From positions 1,302,001 to 1,366,000 of the forward strand of contig JAGMUV010000019.1 in the NCBI GenBank assembly GCA_020744425.1: DNA of 64,000 nt, written 5' to 3'. A program made the position numbers and the translations under genes. A model generated the notes under the pieces. It did no database searches. It saw only the letters and a program-made list of their open reading frames with translations, and was not told the DNA's origin. Positions 57,012 to 64,000 of the stretch are shown here, in pieces (position 1 is the stretch's first letter; each line of letters starts with the position of its first letter). Origin of the DNA: Dactylonectria macrodidyma (Eukaryota; Ascomycota; Sordariomycetes; Hypocreales; Nectriaceae).

Positions 57012-58480
57012 TTAGACCATGCGTAGGGTAAACCCGGCACCCCTCTCCTCCTTGTCTCGCCCTTGGAATATGCCGCTCAAGTCGGCATCACCAAGGGTAG
57101 CCGCTTGGCCGCCTCGAGCGGGAGCGTGGGGTTCATGCCGCCGCCGCCTCTCCTGGCCCGCCTTGCTAGGGAAGGTCGGGAACATGCTCTCAGGCTTGGG
57201 CTTGGGGTCCTGGCGGAAGTACTCGTGCTGGAGCATCTCGCGGGCCGTCGGCCGGCGCGCGGGATCCAGGGCAAGCAGATCAGCCAGCAAGCTGGCGCCG
57301 GCCGTCGTCAGGTTGGGGAACCGGGCGCGGACGACGGAGCCTACGGAGACGGCCGTCTTCGGGAGGCGGAGGGAGCGAGCGTTAGGGAGGCGGCGGAAGC
57401 CCGGCCACGAGTCTTCCGAAGGCACGCCGCAGAGCTCGAAGATTTTGGACAGCTGGTCGACCTCGTTCTTGCCCTGGAGGAGGGGTTCGCGGGTGAGGAG
57501 CTCGCCGAAGACGCAGCCGACGCTCCACATGTCGACGGCACCGTTGTACGTCTTCGCGCCGAGGAGCAGCTCCGGGCCGCGGTACCACAGCGTGACGACG
57601 AGCTGGGTCAGCTTGGGCGGCGGGTCGCCGACGTAGCGGGCCATGCCGAAGTCAGCAATCTTGAGCTGGCCGCGGTTGTTGAGGAGCAGGTTAGACGTCT
57701 TGAGGTCGCGGTGGAGGATCCAGTTGTCGTGGAGGTAGGCGATGCCTGACGTTAACTGAAGTAGTAGCTGTTTGACCTCGGAGGAGAGAAAAGGTTCCGG
57801 CATGTCCTCGAGGATGCTTCTGAGGTCGTGTTCCACGAATTCGAGCACCAGAAATAGTGAACTGTGAAAGCAAGTTAGTCCTGACATGGAGATGTTATGA
57901 GCGCGCATCTCAAGGCAACTTACTTGTCTAGTCGCGAAACGTCGTCTCCCACCACAACCTCCTCCATGGCCACGATATTCCGGTGCTTGCAGTCCTTGAG
58001 GATCTGAATCTCACGAAGCCCCGTGACGGGCAGGCCACTGCGGTCGGCAGGGTCCAGCTTCAACCGCTTCAACGCGACGACGCGGCCGGTGGCCCTCTCT
58101 GTGGCTCGCGCCACCCAACCATACGTGCCTTCCTCAATGTCGTTAAGCTTGTCGTAGTTCTCCACGCTCCTGGACTTGGTCCAGCTGTCGCCCTGGAACC
58201 GCAGTAGCTTCGCTGGCGGGAGGTCGTCGGGCTTGGCCGTGGATGCGCCGGGTTCGGGCGTGAGCCTGCGTCGCTTTGAGGGTGGCCCATGGCCGTCGAC
58301 GTCGAGGGAGTCGGTTTGTGCCCGGGCTTGCACTGCGGCCTGTTCTTGAGCCCTTTTCAGAGCTTCCAGCTGCTCAGCCTTCTCGGCCTTCTTGCGCCGC
58401 TTCTCTTCCTTCTCGCGCTTGAGTTTGGCGTCAAGGCGGGCGTCTTCTTCGGTGACTGCCCACCGCGACTTGCCGGACAT
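57012..58480 (-). CDS. CDK11/PITSLRE-type cyclin-dependent kinase
   Basis: Two exons: 57924-58480 and 57012-57861, with a 62-nt phase-2 intron. The product is about 468 aa. Residues 1-100 are basic and coiled (KREKEEKRRKKAEKAEQLEALKRAQEQ), as in CDK11. The kinase domain has EEGTYGWVARA (residues 117-125), VALK with Lys138, the cyclin-binding helix PVTGLREIQIL where metazoan CDK11 has PITSLRE, HRDLKTSNLLL (HRD at 236-238), DFGMAR (256-258), VVTLWYRGPELLLG and a C-terminal GNEVDQ-like CMGC insert (GKNEVDQLSKIFELCG). The tail is short and basic. CDK11 kinases act in transcription and splicing with cyclin L. CDK10 is an alternative, but the N-terminal basic coil favours CDK11. Confidence 0.88.
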
Positions 58481-58964
58481 TGTGGGCGTAGAGATTGGGT
58501 CGGACGGAGGCTGACGGTGGATTGGGAGACTCTTAATGGCTCGGAGATAACTCCTAAATGAATTCGGCGGCGAAAAGGAGTTGCCAGTGAGTGAAGAAAA
58601 ACTACAGACGACGTTGAATGGTGTTGATGGATGCGACCAAGGCTCGGGTCTTGGATCTTTCTGAGAGACAGCCTCGACGTTAATAGCATTGGACAGTGGG
58701 GTTCCGTTAGTTGCTTCGGCCCCCTGCAACCGCCGCAGCTCGGGGCCCTTTCTAAGTTCCACAGGGGCGGTCATGACACTCAGGTGCTGGTGACTGCTCC
58801 GGAATTCTGCTTATCTTATCGGCGCTCAAGCCCTCTTGTGGAAAATGACGGTTAGAGCTCGACACCTTTCACGTGTGAGTGTCAAGCTTATAAGACGACC
58901 GTCGAAAGACATCCGCTCGTCCCCGGTGCAAACTGCTTCGCCATAGGACGAGAATCGAACTGCT
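58481..58964. promoter_or_regulatory. Shared divergent promoter, CDK11 / NDUFAF7
   Basis: Only 484 bp separate the two divergent start codons, so the upstream regions must overlap. No specific binding site was assigned. Confidence 0.6.
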
Positions 58965-60661
58965 ATGATGAGGCCTCTCACCGCGCATTCAGTCCTGGGC
59001 TTCACCGGTGGCCGCTGGGCCCATCGGCTCGGCCTATTCAACTCTTGCACGACCGCCAGGAGTTTCTCATCGACCGTCTATCGTCGCCAGACTAAGAGAA
59101 CCTGGTCAACGCCCCTAGCGAAGCAGCTTTTTGAGGCCATTTCGGTATAGCCTTCTCACTATGATAAGATTGTAAATACAGTGTTCAATGCTTACTGCTC
59201 GTCTCTAGACTACCGGGCCGGTCCCGCTGGCCCATTACATGCGCATGTGCTTGACTGGTGATCTGGGAGGTTATTATACCGGAGCAATCGCCGAAGGCCG
59301 AGACCAATTCGGTGTCAAGGGCGACTTCGTCACGTCCCCAGAGATTTCACAGATCTTCGGCGAGCTGATCGGCATCTGGTTCATTGCCGAATGGATGAGC
59401 CAGAGACGCCCTAAGACCGGCGTGCAGCTCATCGAGGTTGGACCAGGCCGTGGCACTCTCATGGACGATATGCTTCGGGTACGGCTCGGAGTACCCTATG
59501 ATAAGTCGGCCGCGACACTTGCTGACCTTGCGCAACAGACTATCCAGAGATTCCCTGCCATGGCCGACAGCATTGATTCCGTCTACATGGTCGAGGCGAG
59601 TCGTGAACTGAGGGACGCTCAGAAGAAGCTCCTCTGCGGCCCGGATGCCCCATCAACAGAGTCCAAAGTTGGCTCTCACAGCGCCAGCAAGTACAATAAC
59701 CGACCAATTGTCTGGACCGACACCATCAAGTCCATCCCTATCGGTTTGTGGCCAAGTTCAACCCGCTCGCCGTAAGCATGCTGATCAGTCAGAGCCCAAG
59801 AAGATGCCCTTCATTGTTGCCCACGAGTTCTTCGATGCCCTCCCAATCCATAGCTTCCAATCCGCCAAAGCTGAGTCTCCTCCACCGCCTCCTCCTGGGT
59901 CTCCCGCCGCCTCCAAGACTCCCACCCTATCTGACAATGCCCAGCCGACGATGGAGTGGCGCGAGATGATGGTCTCGCCGACACCACCTGGGGCCACCCA
60001 CGCCGACCTCGGGACGCCCAAGTCTGAGCAGCACGAGCCCGTGCCAGAGTTCCAGCTCATCCTCTCCTCCGGCACCACGCGTCACTCGCGTTATGTGCCT
60101 GAGACTTCGCCTCGTTTCCGGAAACTCAAGCAGGCGCCCGACTCGCTCATCGAGGTCTGCCCAGATGCCTCCATCTTCGCCAGTGATTTCGCAACGCGCA
60201 TTGGCGGTTCTTCCCAGTACCCTAAATCGAACCCCAGTGGTGCCGCCCTCATCCTCGACTACGGCACTTCCGACACGGTTCCGATCAACTCTCTCAGGGG
60301 CATCCGCCAACACAAGCGCGTGAACCCCTTTTCCGCTCCAGGCCTGGTTGATCTTAGCATCGATGTCGACTTCACCGCCATCGCCGAGGTTGCCATGCTG
60401 GCTAGCGAGGGCGTCGAGGTCCATGGCCCCATTCCACAGGGAGACTTCCTGGAGCTGATGGGTATCCGTGAGCGCGCTGAGATGCTTATTCAGGCACCTG
60501 GCGTCGATAAAGCCACCGCCGACAGCATCGGCAAGGCCTGGAAACGTCTCGTTGACAAGGGTCCTGGTGGTATGGGCAAGGTGTATAAAGCCCTGGCCAT
60601 CTTGCCTGAGAACGATGGACGCCGCCGGCCTGTTGGATTCGGAGGCGACGTTAACGCCTAA
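58965..60661 (+). CDS. NDUFAF7: Mitochondrial protein arginine methyltransferase NDUFAF7/MidA
   Basis: Three exons: 58965-59144, 59209-59743 and 59793-60661; introns are in phases 0 and 1, the second only 49 nt. The product is about 527 aa. The N-terminus is an Arg/Ser-rich presequence ([15 protein letters not shown]). Conserved MidA blocks are [34 protein letters not shown], the SAM-binding [56 protein letters not shown] and [12 protein letters not shown]. In the family this enzyme symmetrically dimethylates an Arg of the complex I subunit NDUFS2 during early assembly. A Pro-rich insert of about 35 residues ([10 protein letters not shown]) sits between the HEFFDALP block and the next strand. 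Confidence 0.93.
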
Positions 60662-60980
60662 AAGGGATCTTGTGGCACGAAACAAAACGGGAAGACGATT
60701 CTCAACAAAAAAAGACCGGAAAATTGTACCATCATGTAACCGTGATAATGTTGTTGCCAGTATGAGTCGGTGGCCATGTAATCTGTACTGGATTACCTAC
60801 CTAGTAGTTGATTCCTTCCCTGACAATGTAACGCACACCAAACCCTCCCCTCCGAGGGACCCAATGTTATAACGCATCATAATTCCCAATCCATTCATGA
60901 ATGCTATATGAAAACCTTGACTATACAAAAAGTGGCGCAGGTCGACGACCCCACACTCGTTCGAGAAGGCTGCTACCATT
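60662..60980. other. Intergenic between convergent NDUFAF7 and PTM1
   Basis: 319 bp tail-to-tail spacer with nothing recognised beyond 3' flank sequence. Confidence 0.5.
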
Positions 60981-62943
60981 TTATTTCTTTCGTACAAGCT
61001 TTGCGTCTTCTTCGTCAGAGCTCTCGTCGTCGTCGTCCGAGAACTTATCACCATCCTCGCCAATTGCGAAGATAGTCTCGCCGTCTAGCGACTCGCGAGG
61101 AAGAGGTCGATTCGACCTTTGCTGGGCGCCGGCCTGGGATGTTCCGGCAGCCGAAGGAGTGTTGAAAGGCGGGGGCTCGTCGCTTCGCTTGCCAATGTTT
61201 GCCTCTTCGTCGTCAGAGTCCTCCCCGGGAACTCCAATGTCGCCGATTTCAAAGTTGCCATCGTCGTCCTGCGCAATTTCATCACTCATGGCAAAACGGC
61301 GGTTGTTGGCTGTGGGACGCCACACATAGGCAACCCACGCGACATCAGCAAAGTAGACTAAGTTCAGCCAACCGTCAAGAATAAACCATCTGGTCTTCCA
61401 GTGGAAGGGAACGAAATCAGGGTCGTTGACTGATGCGAAGGTGAAGCTGTTGAAGAAGAAGAAGGCGAAGATGACGAGGATGCTGAGTAGAATCGACCAC
61501 CACAATTTCTTATACATGGCCTCCTTGACATGCTGCTTTCGCTCTTTAAGATCCTTCAGAGTCGCGTTGAGCGAGTTGAGGGTCCACACATAGAAGGCAG
61601 TCAGGGTACCAGCGAGGGGTAGCACGATCAGGAGAACGAAGGGACCTACACACGTGTGAGCGAGTTGGGCGAGGCCTAGAACAATAATGAAGACAACTTA
61701 CCAGCGGTCTCGGGGGTAATGACGAGACTAGTAACAGAGTAGACGAGGCCGAAGAGGAAGTGAGCAGCAGCGAGCCATCTCACCCAGACCATAGTCCGTC
61801 CTAGAGTGTGCTTGACCACACCATAGCCCATGCAGACAATGAGCAGCAGGAAGAAAGAAAATGAATTTCTAGCAGCGTTGAGAATTCCCACCACAGTGAG
61901 GTAGACCTTGGCTCCAACGTTGGAACCGTGTCGATTCTGGTAATCTTGACCAATGTTAGCGAAAGGCTAGTAAGGAACAATTGAGGTAGACGAACCATAG
62001 AAGCCCCAAGTCAGAACCATCTCCACCACCAGAAAAACCAAAATGGCTGTGATGTAGTTTTGGACTGCGACTAAACGACGGTTAGCATCTATGCGCGGAC
62101 ATCAAGAGAGTTCAATGGAGGTGCTCACGAATATCGTGCCGATGCTGGTAGTAAAGGAAACCCCAGTAGGCCGCAACTAGGGCGTACAGGATGGTAATGC
62201 CACCATAGAAAGGAAGCTTGGGAATCTGAGTGGCTTGGAGCTCGCCATAGGCATTGCGGAACTCAACAACGGCGGAATATTCGTCGGTGTTGTAGCCGTC
62301 AGTAACAACGCAGTAGTATCCGGTCTTCTTGATTGAGTATTTGATGGCGCCCGCTTCCTTCAAATGAATAGCCTTTGACGCAATGAGGCTCTTGGACTTC
62401 GTAGATGCATCGGCTGCCAGGACGAATTTTCCAACATCGGTCTTGTTGCAATTGCCGGCCTTAACGTAATCGTCACTGCAGATAGCGAGTCGCTAATTGC
62501 GCATTGAAAGTCAGCGGATAGACACAACTCTGTAGATCGGGGACTCCTCACGTTGAAGCCTAATTCGGCATCGGGAATTCCAACTAGGTTCCTGTCCTTC
62601 CATTCGAAAATGACCAGGCTAGTTATCGGGTCTTTGCCTTTAGCAGTGGAGTTGAGGAACTTGACGAGGATGAAGGGGTCGACAGGGCCTCCCCAGGAGC
62701 TTCGGCTGTACATGCCTGCTGTCTGTTAGACGACGATACGTGTGTGCAAGAAGTGTTTAGTAAACTAACCGGTACAGAATTCCTGGTTGCCTTCTTTATT
62801 ATCCTATGGAAGAATATGGTTAGCATGTCGACGAGCGTCGCCTTCGAGATGAGGCGTCGTCAGCTACGCACCAAACCAACTTCCATGGCCTGGGCAGTCC
62901 AAAGGGACATGCCCAGCATGAGGAGCCCCTGGAGGAACCTCAT
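60981..62943 (-). CDS. PTM1: Golgi seven-transmembrane protein, Ptm1/GOST family
   Basis: Seven exons: 62872-62943, 62770-62803, 62552-62715, 62129-62492, 61996-62070, 61702-61944 and 60981-61645; all phases agree. The product is about 538 aa. A signal peptide (MRFLQGLLMLGMSLWTAQA) precedes a lumenal domain with paired Cys (FCTGMYSRSSWGG, AICSDDYVKAGNCNKTD, YYCVVTDG). Seven helices follow, starting GGITILYALVAAYWGFLYY, with NYITAILVFLVVEMVL, NAARNSFSFFLLLIVCMGYG, WLAAAHFLFGLVYSVTSL, PFVLLIVLPLAGTLTAFY, LWWSILLSILVIFAFFFFNSF and WFILDGWLNLVYFADVAWVAYVW. The cytosolic tail is highly acidic (DEEANIG, FSDDDDESSDEEDAKLVRKK) and ends with a dibasic KK. The family resides in Golgi/endosomal membranes and aids sorting or trafficking. 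Confidence 0.92.
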
Positions 62944-63645
62944 ATCTGACTGTGAGAGGGTGGTGGTGTTGCGGGAGCTTCGGATGGTAGGCGCAGGCAG
63001 CAAAGATATGGAGGGACAAGTAGGGTCTCCAGGACCAGTGGGAGGGTTCGAGAGGAAAGTTGATGCGGCGTCGCAAGGGGTTCTAGGCGAGCATGACGGG
63101 TCGGACGAGGCAGTTCTCTCTAGGTGAGTGGAGGGTTGCACGAGATGAATCCGTGTACTCGAGAGAAAGAATATCGAGGATGCGCAGACAGGCTGTGACG
63201 TTTCAAGATGCAAGAAGGAAGCTCTGGGCCACGATGGAGATGGGCTGCGGATGGTAGGTGGTACCTGCGCAGCGTATACGTAATTGGCTGCCCGTGATGC
63301 CAGGTCAGCAGCATGCGGCTTGGAAGGAGAACGATGGCAACAGCCTGCTTGGCGTAGGGGGGAGGTGCCTCAGCACCCACTGTAATCGTGCACTGTATGG
63401 AGTAAAACGTCCCCCCTTGCTTCCCCCTAGGCTCCTGGGAGGTAGACGCGGAGGTCATATGGGCCTGGCGATCGCCCTATACGTTGCTGATAGCGATAAG
63501 ACGCATGTCAATTGTCAACGCTGACAACTTTTTGGACCGGCGCATTGCCTCGCCAAACTCCGCAACATCATCTATAGTGCCCCCAGCATCAGGTTGCGAT
63601 ACCTCATTTCACCGTCCCCGCAGCTTACAATTTATCAACGCGACA
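62944..63645. promoter_or_regulatory. Divergent promoter region, PTM1 / cyclophilin
   Basis: 702 bp between divergent starts with no gene of its own. Frames on the minus strand (62864-63458) are upstream extensions of PTM1 exon 1. Confidence 0.4.
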
Positions 63646-64000
63646 ATGGGTAAGGGAACGGACAAGCTCTACGTAAGATACTCCGGCTGCCATGCGCTGC
63701 CAATTGCCCGCTAACCTCTCGTTCGCATCCTGTAGATTACACACTCCGAGTGGTCCTCTTCCGATGCCTACTCCGCCAGTGTCGGCGCCGGCGCCTCCTC
63801 TCGCGGTCAGCACGCTACCTCGTTCCGCCGCCTTCCCTTCAACTTTTGCGCCGCAAGCCTCCAGCCGTTCAAGAACCCCGTGTGCACCGCGGACGGCACC
63901 ATCTTCGACGTCGAGGTCATTGGCGCCTGGCTTGAGAAGCACCCCAACCAGAACCCCGTCAACGGCGAAGCCTTGCAAAAGAAGGATCTGATTCGCCTCA
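63646..64000 (+). CDS. CYP8: U-box cyclophilin, PPIL2/Cyp8 type (partial, 5' end only)
   Basis: Exon 1 (63646-63672) and the start of exon 2 (63736 to the window edge), with a phase-0 intron GTAAGA..CTGTAG. Visible residues begin MGKGTDKLYITHSEWSSSDAY. The U-box follows (FRRLPFNFCAASLQPFKNPVCTADGTIFDVEVIGAWLEKHPNQNPVNGEAL). This N-terminus is diagnostic of the PPIL2/Cyp60/Cyp8 family, in which a U-box (ubiquitin ligase) precedes a cyclophilin peptidyl-prolyl isomerase domain; the protein is nuclear and spliceosome-associated. The isomerase domain lies beyond the window. Confidence 0.9.

Noticed and set aside
57063..57749. 228-codon plus-strand frame opposite CDK11
   Set aside because: Antisense of kinase exon 2 with Ala/Arg/Glu-rich shadow composition caused by high third-position GC.
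58935..58965. Possible tRNA B-box (GTTCGATTC on the minus strand)
   Set aside because: The flanking bases cannot form a T-arm stem, and no A-box or acceptor stem was found.

Overview
The window looks like a chromosome segment of a filamentous ascomycete, most likely Sordariomycetes and perhaps Hypocreales (the order is inference from overall protein flavour, not a search). Genes sit singly on both strands. They carry short introns (mostly 49-116 nt) with GT..AG ends and CTAAC/CTGAC-type branch sites, and are separated by 0.3-4 kb of non-coding DNA. Every confidently named protein is a fungal or eukaryotic housekeeping or regulatory factor. I see no tRNA or rRNA gene, transposon, secondary-metabolite cluster or viral insert. 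Gene models below were spliced by eye from the sequence, and every intron phase was checked for frame continuity.

Layout. 0-13 kb: KES1-type oxysterol-binding protein (-), an ankyrin-repeat protein with a helical N-terminal region like that of fungal STAND proteins (-), MIX23/CID2-type mitochondrial protein (+), an unknown Ser-rich protein whose upstream exons do not join in frame (+), and a PPR protein (-). 13-30.5 kb: RRM/RGG protein (+), YAK1 kinase (-), a 4-kb empty stretch, PUB1/TIA1-type triple-RRM protein (-), a MED2-like Mediator tail subunit (+), and a double-PH protein (-). 30.5-47 kb: a 3.1-kb gap, APH-fold phosphotransferase (+), NCS2/CTU2 (+), OAC1-type mitochondrial carrier (-), SWD2/WDR82 (+), SRP9/SRP21 (+), RNR2 (-) with ACGCGT boxes upstream and in an intron, and a DUF4112 membrane protein (-). 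47-64 kb: DCP2 (+), a two-RRM protein of the Nrd1/Mrn1 type (-), a 3.2-kb gap, a secreted or anchored DUF7137-type protein (+), CDK11-type kinase (-), NDUFAF7/MidA (+), PTM1/GOST seven-helix protein (-), and the 5' end of a U-box cyclophilin (PPIL2/Cyp8 type, +) cut by the window edge.

There is no operon-like organisation. Several genes act in mRNA fate (DCP2, PUB1, the RRM proteins), and YAK1 is a nutrient-stress kinase, but this is probably ordinary fungal synteny rather than a functional cluster. Divergent pairs that probably share promoters are PPR/RRM, OAC1/SWD2, DUF4112/DCP2, CDK11/NDUFAF7 and PTM1/cyclophilin. The points most worth a second look are the SesA-like ankyrin protein with no visible NTPase domain, the repeated Leu-rich helical motifs in the DCP2 tail, the MCB boxes inside an RNR2 intron, several stop-free introns of 3n length in conserved domains, and the gene at 8.6-10.0 kb whose frames do not join.
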